Positions 16,194 to 25,430 of a DNA stretch of 43,515 bases are shown piece after piece (position 1 is the first letter of the stretch; each line of letters opens with the position of its first letter). The notes below the pieces were generated by a model that saw only the letters and a program-made list of their open reading frames with translations, ran no database searches and was not told where the DNA came from. The stretch comes from a virus. The position numbers and the translations under genes are program-made. The stretch covers positions 1 through 43,515 of the IMG/VR virus record IMGVR_UViG_3300032356_000038, one strand, 5' to 3'.

Positions 16194-18355
16194 CACCCTA
16201 TATGGGGTTGGTAGTTCCTGACGCACCAGGGACTAACCCAAATGAAGCATTTGATTGGAATGAGTTTCTTAGAAAGAATTTCAAAAAAACTGATACAATG
16301 AAAGTGATTGGTGGCACGGCGATATTTAATGCTCGTGCTTATACTGATAATGTTACAAGTATTTTAAATTGGGATGGTCTATTAAATGACGCATTGAATA
16401 TTGAGTTTGATAATATTGATGAACAAACAGCTGTAGCAAGAGGTATAGTTGTTTTATTCCCATCTGGTACATATAAACTTACCACAAAGAATTTAAACAC
16501 TCTAACAATTCAACCTGCCGCTCTGTCGTTGGTAGGATTTGGTAGAAGTATTATAACATGTGAAGGATATCCTGAGTTAGCTCAAATTGTGTCATTGAAT
16601 GATGTTCAGAATGTTATGATAACTGGACTCACATTTGTTGGAGCAGGTGAGGAAAATCCTTCTACTGTTGTTACGAAAGGTATTCAGATTTCTAATGGTA
16701 AGAATGTTGTTATCAGAGATTGTAAGTTTAGATATTTAGCCACAGCTATTCATTTTACCAATAATGGAAGTAGCGAATGTGAAAATCTTTGGGTTCAAAA
16801 TAACGATATTAGAAACTATCAAAGAGACGCTATTATTGGAACAAGAGCACAAAATGCTTATATTACTGATAATATTATACATAGATATAGCACAGAGATT
16901 GCATTCCCTGGAACTGTGGAGGATGGACATGCAATCAATTGGATAACAGGTCTTGGTAGTGTGAGTAACACTCCTCATAAATATTTGGTTATAAAAGGTA
17001 ATGAAATATTATACCCTAGAAGAAATGCTATTTATCTCCAACGTCAAACAGGGATGAATCGTTTACCTGTTATGGTAGATATTAGCGGAAACAATATTGT
17101 TAATCCAGGAATTCACCAGGATTATGGACAAGAGTTAGATGTTCATTTGAGAGGGTCTGCAATATGGTCACAACATACAGGTTTAACTCGTATTACAAAT
17201 AACTATATTTATGACTGGTCAGGATTTGCTATATATCTTAAAGATATATCAACAGCAAATGCAAATAATATTCGACCAAATATCACAAACAATACTATTT
17301 ATACTGAATTTTCATTCGACGCACACCTTCCATCAAATGCGTTAAACTCAGCGTCGGGTATATATGTTGAATATTGTAATTACGCAAATATATCTAATAA
17401 TACTGTTGAATATAAAGCTATAAATACAGCATTTTCTATTGAAAGGGCTGCTATTCAAGTGCAGTCTTCTAATTATGTGAATGTATGCGGAAATGTGGTA
17501 AGAGGTCGAGGAATATTTAAAAATATGAAAAAGAGCGCATTTGTTGGTAATTATTTTAGAGATTCCTCAGGAGCTGGCGATTGCATAACATTCACTGATA
17601 ACCCTGCTGGTGATAACCATTCAGTTTATAGTGGGAATTATGCTACAGGATATTTCTTTGGAATGGATTTTAATAATATTCGACCAAAAACTGTTGTGGG
17701 GAATGCTGCTACAATTCAATATTCTGAATTAACATCTGATAACGAACCAACAACAAAAATTATAGGTAATACAGACGCTACTACATTGGCTGCACCAAAT
17801 GGTACTGGTGTTATTATAGATTCTGAAGCTTACTGTATTAACCATACTGGTTTACATACCAGAGGTAAATATATTCATAGAGAAATGTTTGGTTTTCATA
17901 ATACTAAAAGTTCACATCCTTTATCAACGGTTAATATAGGTGGACAGGAATGTATTAGATTAAATGCTCATACAGACGGGGCATCAGAAGGTGCGTGGAT
18001 TTATGGTGGTGGTATTAAACAAGCAAGAAGTAATGAAGATAGGTTTAAAGTAGAAGTTCGTATTGAAAACACAACAAGCAATTCAGCTCAGCTTAGATAT
18101 GATTTGATTGTTAAGATTGGTGGTACTACCATATTATCAAAAACTAATGAGCTAGCAAATATTCCTGCCGCTGGTTCAACATTAGTGTTTGATATTCGTG
18201 CTGAGGATATAGTAGGTGATACACCTGGTGTAGAGAGATTACTTAATGTTGCATTTAGAAGAACCAGTATCGCCACACCAGATACACTAGAAAATGTGTT
18301 TGCATTAAAACACATTGGTGTGAATCAAATGGCTAGATATGATGCAAATCTATAA
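16181..18355 (+). CDS. Tailspike with right-handed beta-helix
   Basis: The 724-residue protein has a short N-terminal virion-binding part (MPEITPYMGLVVPDAPGTNPNEAFDWNEF) followed by a pectate-lyase-like parallel beta-helix from about residue 45 to 520. The Asn-rich rungs are easy to see (ITGLTFVG, VVIRDCKF, AYITDNIIHR, LVIKGNEI, ITNNYIYDW, ISNNTVEYK). A beta-sandwich-like C-terminal domain (about 560-724) follows. Such spikes bind and often cut surface polysaccharide, so this is a prime host-range determinant. The start lies inside the polymerase gene, after AAGGAGATGGTATT. The specific enzymatic activity cannot be read from sequence. Confidence 0.8.
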   Translation: MPEITPYMGLVVPDAPGTNPNEAFDWNEFLRKNFKKTDTMKVIGGTAIFNARAYTDNVTSILNWDGLLNDALNIEFDNIDEQTAVARGIVVLFPSGTYKLTTKNLNTLTIQPAALSLVGFGRSIITCEGYPELAQIVSLNDVQNVMITGLTFVGAGEENPSTVVTKGIQISNGKNVVIRDCKFRYLATAIHFTNNGSSECENLWVQNNDIRNYQRDAIIGTRAQNAYITDNIIHRYSTEIAFPGTVEDGHAINWITGLGSVSNTPHKYLVIKGNEILYPRRNAIYLQRQTGMNRLPVMVDISGNNIVNPGIHQDYGQELDVHLRGSAIWSQHTGLTRITNNYIYDWSGFAIYLKDISTANANNIRPNITNNTIYTEFSFDAHLPSNALNSASGIYVEYCNYANISNNTVEYKAINTAFSIERAAIQVQSSNYVNVCGNVVRGRGIFKNMKKSAFVGNYFRDSSGAGDCITFTDNPAGDNHSVYSGNYATGYFFGMDFNNIRPKTVVGNAATIQYSELTSDNEPTTKIIGNTDATTLAAPNGTGVIIDSEAYCINHTGLHTRGKYIHREMFGFHNTKSSHPLSTVNIGGQECIRLNAHTDGASEGAWIYGGGIKQARSNEDRFKVEVRIENTTSNSAQLRYDLIVKIGGTTILSKTNELANIPAAGSTLVFDIRAEDIVGDTPGVERLLNVAFRRTSIATPDTLENVFALKHIGVNQMARYDANL

Positions 18356-18366
18356 GGAGTGATAGA

Positions 18367-20160
18367 ATGTTAAATCTTATCACATTAGAAGAACCAACAG
18401 CTGGGTTGAATAATACTGACCCTTCATACGAAATACAAGATAACCAAGCTCAGAAACTTGAGAACTTTCGGTTAGGTTTACATAGTATTGAAACTATTCG
18501 TCCATCGAATTTACCCTATGGGTTTGATGAACCCTCTAGGGGCGGAAAAATTGTGGACGATGTTTTGATATATAGACCAAGAGTTGGCGACCCATATATT
18601 ATGTTTGCATATAATGGGAAAGTTTATAAAACACAGAATGTGTATCAACCACCAGAAACAATAAACTATAACGGAACGATTGGAGCTAGAATTAGATTAC
18701 TTCAATTTAACGATTATGTTTATATATTTAACGGCGTTGACGCTAATAAGAAATTTGATGGAACCAATGTGTTTGATTTTGGTATAGACGCACCAATGAT
18801 AGCACCTGTTAAATTAGCTGGCACTGGAACAGAAGCTCGTACTTATTATTATACTTGGTACAATGAGAGAGATAAAACTGAATCAAATCCTAGTCCAGCT
18901 TTAGTTACAACTGGTAATACAAATATGTCTATTAGAGTAAGAGGTTCAGCTGACGCTCAAGTAACTCATGTGAGATTATATAGAACAGGTTTAGGTATAA
19001 CCGTTCCTAGGTTATGTAAAGAAGTTGCAAATACTGGGGGTGGGAATATAACTATAGCAGATGATTCATCTAATCCAGATGTAGCTAGAGCTCAAAGAGT
19101 GTCGTTGGATAATGATAAACCACCAATTCTTGCAGACGGTATGTTTCATAATAATAGATTATTTGCATGGGGCGGAAAGACTGACGATGGAAAGGATAAT
19201 TTAGATACCTTATGGGTGTCGAATGAATATAAACCGCAGTATATGCCAAGAGTTCCATTTATCGACCAAACTGAAGCAGCAACAGGCGGACCCATTGAGA
19301 TAAATCCTGGTGACGGTGGGAGAATCACCCAGTTTGTGGCATGGGGTGGAGCAGGTATTTGTTTTAAAGAAAACTTTGCTTATAGGATTCAAGAAACTGA
19401 GGTTGGATTCTACACCTATCAGTCAATGAATATCCCAGGATGTATTGGAAGAAACACAGCTCAACTCACACCTTGGGGTTTGATATGGCTTTCACCAGAT
19501 GGAGTTATGCAGTTAGATTTTAACGAACAAGTGACATTTATAGGGGAACCTGTTCAATATTCAACTCGTAGAATTATTGGAGATGATAGAGTCACAGCTA
19601 TTTATGTTGATGGATTATATATTTTAAGTTATGAAGAAGTTGTAACAAATGAATGGAAAACATTATTTTATGGTGTTCAAGGTGGATGGCAAGGACCTCA
19701 TTCATTATCATATAGTTGTTATTATATTGATAGAGATGGTAAATTATATGGTGGAACACCAGGATATGTGTCGATTGTTGGTATTGTGGAAACAAGATTC
19801 CACATAAGAGGACGTCATCCTGATTATGAAGTTTACGATAAAGCTATTCCATTAGCGTATCAAACTAAAGCATTTGAATTTACCCCAGGAAGATATTCTA
19901 GGATTAGATATGTGAATGTGATAGGTAGGTCAATTCCTAGAGATAATAACCCACCTAATCTCACACTTAATATATATGACGAACAACAAAAATTGTTATC
20001 ATCTACTGTGTTTAAATACCCATATGATGGTAATGTTCAAGTTGGCATTGATAGTTCAGCTCAAGGACAGTTTTTATCATTAGAAATTAAGGGAGAATCT
20101 CATCGACCTATTTCTATTTCTAAACTTCAAGTAGCTGTTGAACAGGGGGCAACAATTTAA
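18367..20160 (+). CDS. Nozzle-like / tail tubular B-type structural protein
   Basis: A 597-residue beta-rich protein. Features are an N-terminal 'tail-complex' opening (DNQAQKLENFRLGLHSIETIRPSN), beta-propeller-like blades (VYIFNGVDANKKFDG; HNNRLFAWGGKTDDG; WGGAGICFKENFAYRIQETEVG; GLIWLSPDGVMQLDF), and an inserted fibronectin-like segment (about 150-210). Size, blades and position in a podovirus tail cluster fit the nozzle protein that closes the tail tube. No single diagnostic motif exists, so this is a structural inference. ATAAGGAGTGATAGA precedes the ATG. Confidence 0.6.
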   Translation: MLNLITLEEPTAGLNNTDPSYEIQDNQAQKLENFRLGLHSIETIRPSNLPYGFDEPSRGGKIVDDVLIYRPRVGDPYIMFAYNGKVYKTQNVYQPPETINYNGTIGARIRLLQFNDYVYIFNGVDANKKFDGTNVFDFGIDAPMIAPVKLAGTGTEARTYYYTWYNERDKTESNPSPALVTTGNTNMSIRVRGSADAQVTHVRLYRTGLGITVPRLCKEVANTGGGNITIADDSSNPDVARAQRVSLDNDKPPILADGMFHNNRLFAWGGKTDDGKDNLDTLWVSNEYKPQYMPRVPFIDQTEAATGGPIEINPGDGGRITQFVAWGGAGICFKENFAYRIQETEVGFYTYQSMNIPGCIGRNTAQLTPWGLIWLSPDGVMQLDFNEQVTFIGEPVQYSTRRIIGDDRVTAIYVDGLYILSYEEVVTNEWKTLFYGVQGGWQGPHSLSYSCYYIDRDGKLYGGTPGYVSIVGIVETRFHIRGRHPDYEVYDKAIPLAYQTKAFEFTPGRYSRIRYVNVIGRSIPRDNNPPNLTLNIYDEQQKLLSSTVFKYPYDGNVQVGIDSSAQGQFLSLEIKGESHRPISISKLQVAVEQGATI

Positions 20161-20213
20161 TGGCTAAACTAACTACAGGTGATATGCCTGAATTAACTAA
20201 AGGAGGACTTAAA

Positions 20214-20444
20214 ATGGCAAACAAAAAGAAGAAATTTAATGTGTATGAAGTAATTGATAAGGTGGTAAACAACCCTCTTCAAAAAGCTTTTACTGCTGTG
20301 GGAGTAGGGATGGCTAAACCAAAGAATATTTTACGATATCCATATGGAAAACCATCTCTTGACCCAGAAATGCGTAAGATGGAAGAGGATTATGACACAT
20401 TAAGAAACACAATTCAAACAGGTAAAAAGAAGAAGAAAAAATAG
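20214..20444 (+). CDS. Small lysine-rich protein
   Basis: A basic protein of 76 residues from the ATG at 20214, chosen because AAAGGAGG lies 8 bases upstream. An in-frame ATG at 20160 overlapping the previous stop would give 94 residues. The two ends are lysine clusters (ANKKKKFNVYEV; TGKKKKKK) around a short central part (NNPLQKAFTAVGVGMAKP). It may be a DNA-contacting or virion-associated protein; no family recognised. Confidence 0.5.
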   Translation: MANKKKKFNVYEVIDKVVNNPLQKAFTAVGVGMAKPKNILRYPYGKPSLDPEMRKMEEDYDTLRNTIQTGKKKKKK

Positions 20445-20454
20445 GAGAGATGAA

Positions 20455-22839
20455 ATGAGAAGAAGACGACCAGCAATTAGAATCCCTGGACAACCAGTTG
20501 ACCCCATTGCAGAGTTTGACGCAAGGGCTGGTGCTAATTTACCACGTCAATCTGAATATCCACCTAAAGTTCATGCTAAGAGTCATAATCCACAGACTGG
20601 GAAGGACCCATTAGCCACAGGAGAAGTAATATCCACAGGGATAGAGAATGTTGCTGGAAGTGCAGATTCATTTGCTATCTCTGACCATATACACAAATTA
20701 ACAGTAGGTGAGGTAGAAGCTTTTCCTGAATCCCCTTCTAAGGGAGATGTGGTTCAGAAAGATGGTTTACTGTATTGGTTTGACGGTACTAATTGGATTA
20801 GTCTTGGTGCTATCACCGTTACAACTCAAAGTGGTGCACCTACTGTTAATGGTGTGACCACATTAAAGTTTAATAATGGGGTGGTGACGGATAATGGTAG
20901 TGGTGTTGCCAGTATTGATGTTGGTCTAGCCGTTGAAGAAAGCGATGGAGCTCCATCATTAACTGGTATTACTAAACTTATAGTGGATAACACAGCTTTA
21001 TCATCAGTAAACGCTTCCACCGCCAGGCTCCAATCTTCATTAAGAGTAAGAGAAGATGATAATAATCCAAATGTGACAAATGTGAAAGAACTTATATTTG
21101 ATAACGCAACTCTAAGTAACCAAGGGTCTGGGGTTGTGAGAGTTAATTCATTCCCTTCAACTATATATGGTTCGACTAGTATGATTCAAGATACTGGTAG
21201 TGCTAATGATAGTGGATCAGAAACTCGTATAGCACGAGCTGACCACACACATAGACTTGCAGCAAGAAATAAACCATCTAGTCCTGTCACTAGATACATC
21301 AACAGAAGTCCCCTTGTCATCAGTAAAAAATTTGGTGGGTTATCTCAATATTCTGACTGGGTTTATGAGACTTTAAGTGGTGATATACCAGACTTTACTG
21401 TAAAAACACCAAATCGTGTTTACGGTGTCAAATCGAATTTTATAGGTAAATTAGATAATACATCATTTACATTTACACCACTTATTACTTCTAATGTGTA
21501 TGGGTCAACTATAGCTATGAAACCTGGGTCAGATTTAGAAGGTATATTTTGTCGACTTATATCTTCTACATATAGGTTATATCGCACAATTGACGGGTTT
21601 GTAACATCTTCGGAAGTTCATAATTTTAATAATAATGTACCAGCAACCAATATTAAATATTCGCCAAGCGGTAACACTGTAGTGGCAGCTCAGTCTTATG
21701 TAGCGTCTGGTAAGGTTATTGGTATATCAACCAACGGTGGTATAACATGGACAAATAAGTCTGTACCAGAGAGTTTTGGAACTAGTGCTCCTTTTTTTAG
21801 AAAGGAAACTCTCTTGGTTTTAGATGATAATACAATATTAGGAGCAAACGAAGGTAGTTCTAAGGTATATAGGTCAACGAACCAAGGTGATAGTTGGACA
21901 GAAGTGCAACCAGAATCTAGTAATCATGCTTATTATGGTATTTATGAATATAATGGGGATGTTTATTTAACTGGACGACGTAGTAATACACCAATAGGAT
22001 TTCGTTTATGGAAATCAACAAATAAAGGAGCAACATGGACTCTTGTTACTACAGCATTAAACCAAACATTTGGTGGTGATAGTAGCGATATATCTAAGTC
22101 TCGATTGGCTATAACAGATAAATCCATGTTGCTATTCACAGTCAATACTATAAATAATAGATATCGAATATATCATTCTCTTGATGGTGGACAAACATTT
22201 GACCAGTTAAATTATCTGGTATGTGAGAGAGGAATGTCAGACTGTGAACATCATGTTGACGGACCTCATATTTTTGGGTTTGGGAATATGAATGGCGTTG
22301 CTGGTGTTGTATTTCATCATAATTATGGTATTCCAGCATGGACAGAAAACCCTCAAGGTTTTAATAGTCTGCAAATCCCTGCAACGAAACCATGTGAGTT
22401 TATGAAAGAAGATAATCATGTTCCAACTTATTATGATATAGATAATGAAGCTCTTATGCTTTACTATAATAATGAATGGCACACATTCTCTAGTGGTGGG
22501 GGTGGAGTTATACCTGTAACAGAATCTAAATCAGATGATTATACGGTTACAGTAGATGATAATTTGAAAACATTTGTTATGACAACTTCAAACAAAACAT
22601 TCACTCTACCATCTGTGAGTTCAGCAAACATAGGTTTGGAGTTCACATTTATCAAACAAAATACTGGGAAACTTACCATTGCCGCTAGTGATAGTGATAT
22701 AATAATGGATAGTGGTGCAGGTAAAACAATATATAATGACCAGTCTTATGAATCATACGCTAGTATTACCCTCAAGTTAGCAACAGAAACATTATGGGTA
22801 GCCACTGCTGGATATGGCACATGGATAACTACATATTAA
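20455..22839 (+). CDS. Tail fibre/spike with Asp-box (sialidase-like) repeats
   Basis: The 794-residue protein begins with a basic virion-binding region. Three related beta repeats follow at about 120-235 (APTVNGVTTLKFNNGVV; APSLTGITKLIVDNTAL; NPNVTNVKELIFDNATL), and then a domain with four Asp-box motifs between about 420 and 585 (STNGGITW, STNQGDSW, STNKGATW, SLDGGQTF). Asp-boxes mark sialidase-type beta-propellers and related sugar-binding folds. A C-terminal beta domain (about 685-794) follows a glycine run (SSGGGGGV). Likely a receptor-binding fibre, second to the tailspike at 16181. No sialidase arginine triad or FRIP motif was recognised, so enzymatic activity is not claimed. Confidence 0.65.
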   Translation: MRRRRPAIRIPGQPVDPIAEFDARAGANLPRQSEYPPKVHAKSHNPQTGKDPLATGEVISTGIENVAGSADSFAISDHIHKLTVGEVEAFPESPSKGDVVQKDGLLYWFDGTNWISLGAITVTTQSGAPTVNGVTTLKFNNGVVTDNGSGVASIDVGLAVEESDGAPSLTGITKLIVDNTALSSVNASTARLQSSLRVREDDNNPNVTNVKELIFDNATLSNQGSGVVRVNSFPSTIYGSTSMIQDTGSANDSGSETRIARADHTHRLAARNKPSSPVTRYINRSPLVISKKFGGLSQYSDWVYETLSGDIPDFTVKTPNRVYGVKSNFIGKLDNTSFTFTPLITSNVYGSTIAMKPGSDLEGIFCRLISSTYRLYRTIDGFVTSSEVHNFNNNVPATNIKYSPSGNTVVAAQSYVASGKVIGISTNGGITWTNKSVPESFGTSAPFFRKETLLVLDDNTILGANEGSSKVYRSTNQGDSWTEVQPESSNHAYYGIYEYNGDVYLTGRRSNTPIGFRLWKSTNKGATWTLVTTALNQTFGGDSSDISKSRLAITDKSMLLFTVNTINNRYRIYHSLDGGQTFDQLNYLVCERGMSDCEHHVDGPHIFGFGNMNGVAGVVFHHNYGIPAWTENPQGFNSLQIPATKPCEFMKEDNHVPTYYDIDNEALMLYYNNEWHTFSSGGGGVIPVTESKSDDYTVTVDDNLKTFVMTTSNKTFTLPSVSSANIGLEFTFIKQNTGKLTIAASDSDIIMDSGAGKTIYNDQSYESYASITLKLATETLWVATAGYGTWITTY

Positions 22840-22841
22840 TG

Positions 22842-22869
22842 TTTAGAATTAGTAAAATGTGGGTATAAT
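22842..22869 (+). promoter_or_regulatory. Promoter P4, TTTAGA-N16-TATAAT family
   Basis: TTTAGA (22842-22847), a 16-base spacer ending GTGGG, and TATAAT (22864-22869), in the 47-base gap after the fibre gene. The AGGAGG ribosome site for the gene at 22887 follows at once. It would boost the ejection-type protein genes. Confidence 0.75.
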
Positions 22870-22886
22870 ATAGTAGGAGGAAACAA

Positions 22887-23150
22887 ATGAGTAATTTAAT
22901 AGAAGTTAGAAGAAGTTTATCTTTCATAGATAAGAACAGAGTTGTTGGGATTTTCTCAACTAGATTTCAAAAAATGAAACAATGGTTGCTAAAAATGGAC
23001 GCTGAATGTAAGGTAATATATACCACAGATAACATGTATGGAACACCCAGACAACCACAGACTGCAATACTTTTAGATGATGGTCATGTGGTAGTGTGTG
23101 AATTTTTACCAGCAACCGTTAAAAAATATATAGAAAAAGGTGATGGTTAA
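22887..23150 (+). CDS. Hypothetical protein, 87 residues
   Basis: First gene after P4, with GGAGGAAACAA before the ATG. The mixed alpha/beta sequence has no membrane segment (RRSLSFIDKNRVVGIFSTRFQKMKQW; DDGHVVVCEFLPATVKKYI). Its end overlaps the upstream region of the next gene. Family not recognised; it probably works with the ejection proteins. Confidence 0.55.
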   Translation: MSNLIEVRRSLSFIDKNRVVGIFSTRFQKMKQWLLKMDAECKVIYTTDNMYGTPRQPQTAILLDDGHVVVCEFLPATVKKYIEKGDG

Positions 23151-23151
23151 T

Positions 23152-23994
23152 ATGTTAGGTGCTATTTTAGGTGGAATAGGAAGTATATTGGGTGCAAAGT
23201 CTCAAGCTAAGGCAGCAAAAGCTCAAGCCAAAGCAATGGACAGAGCAACAGAGGTTCAAAGAGAAGCTCTTCAGCCTCAATTAGATTTGTTTAAACAATT
23301 TGGAATGCCTGGTTATAAAACAGCGTTGCAAGGTATTTTATCTTCTTTTGGTTATAGACCAGGAGCAACAGGTTTTAATCCTGATAGAGTTCCCACTTCA
23401 CCTGTGGCAGGAACATCATTAGGTCAGCCACCTAGACCTATGGGAAGTGAAGCACCATCACGTCAACCTGTAGAACAAGAAGGTTGGGGTTATTATGCTG
23501 ATTTGGGTAGGCAATTAGGAATGACTGCTGACCCTTATAATCAAGCACGTCAACAAATAATGGCAAGAGCTGAAGCAATGGGTTTACCACCTGCTGCAAT
23601 TCAAGCTCAATTAAATAGATTAGATATGCAACAAAGTGAGCAGATGACTAACCAAATGATTGACGCTCAAAGAATGGGTCCTCAAATGCTTCTTCAAGCA
23701 TTAGCACCTGCTCTTGGTGCTGGGGGAGCTGCACTACAAGGGGCTGGTCAATTAGCATCCACAGAAATGCAGAGGGCTCAGATGATTGGAGCTAGACCTA
23801 ATCCTTGGACAGACGCATTGGTTGGTTTAGGAAGTATCATAGGACAGTGGCAGAATAGACCTCGAGTCCAACAACCTGTTCAATCACCTTGGGTAACGAA
23901 CGTGACTATGCGGGGACCGTCAGCACCTATAACCGTTCCGTCCCAATATTATATGACACAAAGACAATTTAACACAGGTAAATGGACATTTTAA
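23152..23994 (+). CDS. Putative small ejection (internal virion) protein
   Basis: A 280-residue protein with a Gly/Ala hydrophobic start (MLGAILGGIGSILGAKSQAKAAKAQAKA), then Gln-, Pro- and Met-rich helical sequence. This is the usual look of small podoviral internal virion proteins that leave the particle with the DNA and help it cross the envelope. The start at 23152 is preferred over 23140/23143 because AAAGGTGAT lies just upstream. First of three such genes in a row, with close spacing throughout. Confidence 0.6.
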   Translation: MLGAILGGIGSILGAKSQAKAAKAQAKAMDRATEVQREALQPQLDLFKQFGMPGYKTALQGILSSFGYRPGATGFNPDRVPTSPVAGTSLGQPPRPMGSEAPSRQPVEQEGWGYYADLGRQLGMTADPYNQARQQIMARAEAMGLPPAAIQAQLNRLDMQQSEQMTNQMIDAQRMGPQMLLQALAPALGAGGAALQGAGQLASTEMQRAQMIGARPNPWTDALVGLGSIIGQWQNRPRVQQPVQSPWVTNVTMRGPSAPITVPSQYYMTQRQFNTGKWTF

Positions 23995-24005
23995 GGGGGT
24001 ACCAT

Positions 24006-25430
24006 ATGAGTGATTTCTTAGGACATTTTTTAAAAAATATATCTGGATTTGGTCAAGGTTATTTGGGTGCTGAAAGAGAAGCTATTGCTCACAACCAACA
24101 GCTTGAAATGCAAAAGCAACAGATGGAAATGCAAAAGCAACAGATGGAAATGCAAAAACTTCAAACATCTCAAGCTCAACGCCAATTTACCCAAGAACCA
24201 TATCTCCAAGCTGCTGATGAATTAAGTAAACAGATTGTGGATATTCGTAAAGGAATTGTGGATGGTACAATTCAGAGAAGTGATGAAGTTTTAGAACAAT
24301 TAAAGAAAATGAGTGCTATGAAAACAGCAACGCTTAATGAAGGGTTTAGAAAGATTGGTGTAAATTTTGAGCTACCAGTTGTGGATTATGACCCAATTAA
24401 ACCTATCGACCATCAAACATTGAGAGTGTTAGCAGATGTGTTTCAGCGTAACCCTATTGACCGCATTGCTGAAGAGCAAGGTATTCCCGTTGGTCAACTT
24501 GTGAATAATTTTGCAATGGAATATAATGTGTCACCTGATACAATCAGAGCTTTAGGCAATCCTGACTTAACAGTAGAGGAACGTACTAATTTTGCTTTAC
24601 AACAAGATAAGTTAGAGAAGGACACAAGAGCTAAAGCCGCAGGTATTATTACTGATTTGGCTAAACAAACATATTTCTTAGCATTAGGTAAAACAGCTGA
24701 AGGTATTAACCAACAAAAACAAATATTGTTCACAACTATGGTTACCGCTGGTATGGAACCAGATATGGCAGAGGCTATAGCGATGAGCTTACCCCCACTA
24801 AAAGACGCTCTATCTGAATTTGAGATAAATAAACTTGCTCAAGATGCCGCATTTAAAGTTGGTGATTGGAAAATTAAGAGAGAAGAGATGCGTAATCAAA
24901 GAGATATTCAGCGTATGCGTTCTCAAACTGCTCTTCAGACCACAGCTATGATTCAAGAAGGAGCTATGGCTAGAACTAAATGGGCGGGTATTAATAACCG
25001 TCAAATAGCTGAGATGAGAATTGCAGCTCAACAAGGACCTCTGAGTAAAGAAGAACAAGAGGTAACTAAAGCTCGTAAAGAAATACTTCAATCTCTTGAC
25101 GCTTTAGCTGAAGTGAAAACTCAATTAACACCAACACAAAGGAGTCAGCATAAACAGAAGATTGCTGATAACTTTACTAAAGTAATGAGATTCAAATATC
25201 AATTAGATTTTCCTAGAGATACGGCACTCCATGCTATTAACTTTGTTATAGACCAAGGACCCGAAAAATGGGAATCATATAAAAATAATATGGCTCAAAG
25301 TTTATATGCTGGGGGATTAAATGAGAATCAAGTAACATCAGTACTCACAACACTATGGGAAGAACTCGGAGTGTTTGATGCTGGTGTACCATTTGGAAAA
25401 GTACCTAAAGCAAGGAAAAGAAAGAAATAA
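24006..25430 (+). CDS. Putative coiled-coil ejection protein
   Basis: A 474-residue helical protein. Near residues 25-60 it has a short tandem repeat (EMQKQQM three times) within a coiled coil, followed by long charged helices and a basic end (KARKRKK). ATG at 24006 is preferred because AAGGGGGT lies upstream; the in-frame ATG at 23982 overlaps the previous gene. The size, helical nature and place between two other internal-protein candidates fit the middle ejection protein of podoviruses. Its stop overlaps the next ATG. Confidence 0.58.
   Translation: MSDFLGHFLKNISGFGQGYLGAEREAIAHNQQLEMQKQQMEMQKQQMEMQKLQTSQAQRQFTQEPYLQAADELSKQIVDIRKGIVDGTIQRSDEVLEQLKKMSAMKTATLNEGFRKIGVNFELPVVDYDPIKPIDHQTLRVLADVFQRNPIDRIAEEQGIPVGQLVNNFAMEYNVSPDTIRALGNPDLTVEERTNFALQQDKLEKDTRAKAAGIITDLAKQTYFLALGKTAEGINQQKQILFTTMVTAGMEPDMAEAIAMSLPPLKDALSEFEINKLAQDAAFKVGDWKIKREEMRNQRDIQRMRSQTALQTTAMIQEGAMARTKWAGINNRQIAEMRIAAQQGPLSKEEQEVTKARKEILQSLDALAEVKTQLTPTQRSQHKQKIADNFTKVMRFKYQLDFPRDTALHAINFVIDQGPEKWESYKNNMAQSLYAGGLNENQVTSVLTTLWEELGVFDAGVPFGKVPKARKRKK

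Noticed and set aside
20455-22839. Active sialidase
   Set aside because: Asp-boxes are structural; the arginine triad and FRIP motif of sialidases were not recognised.
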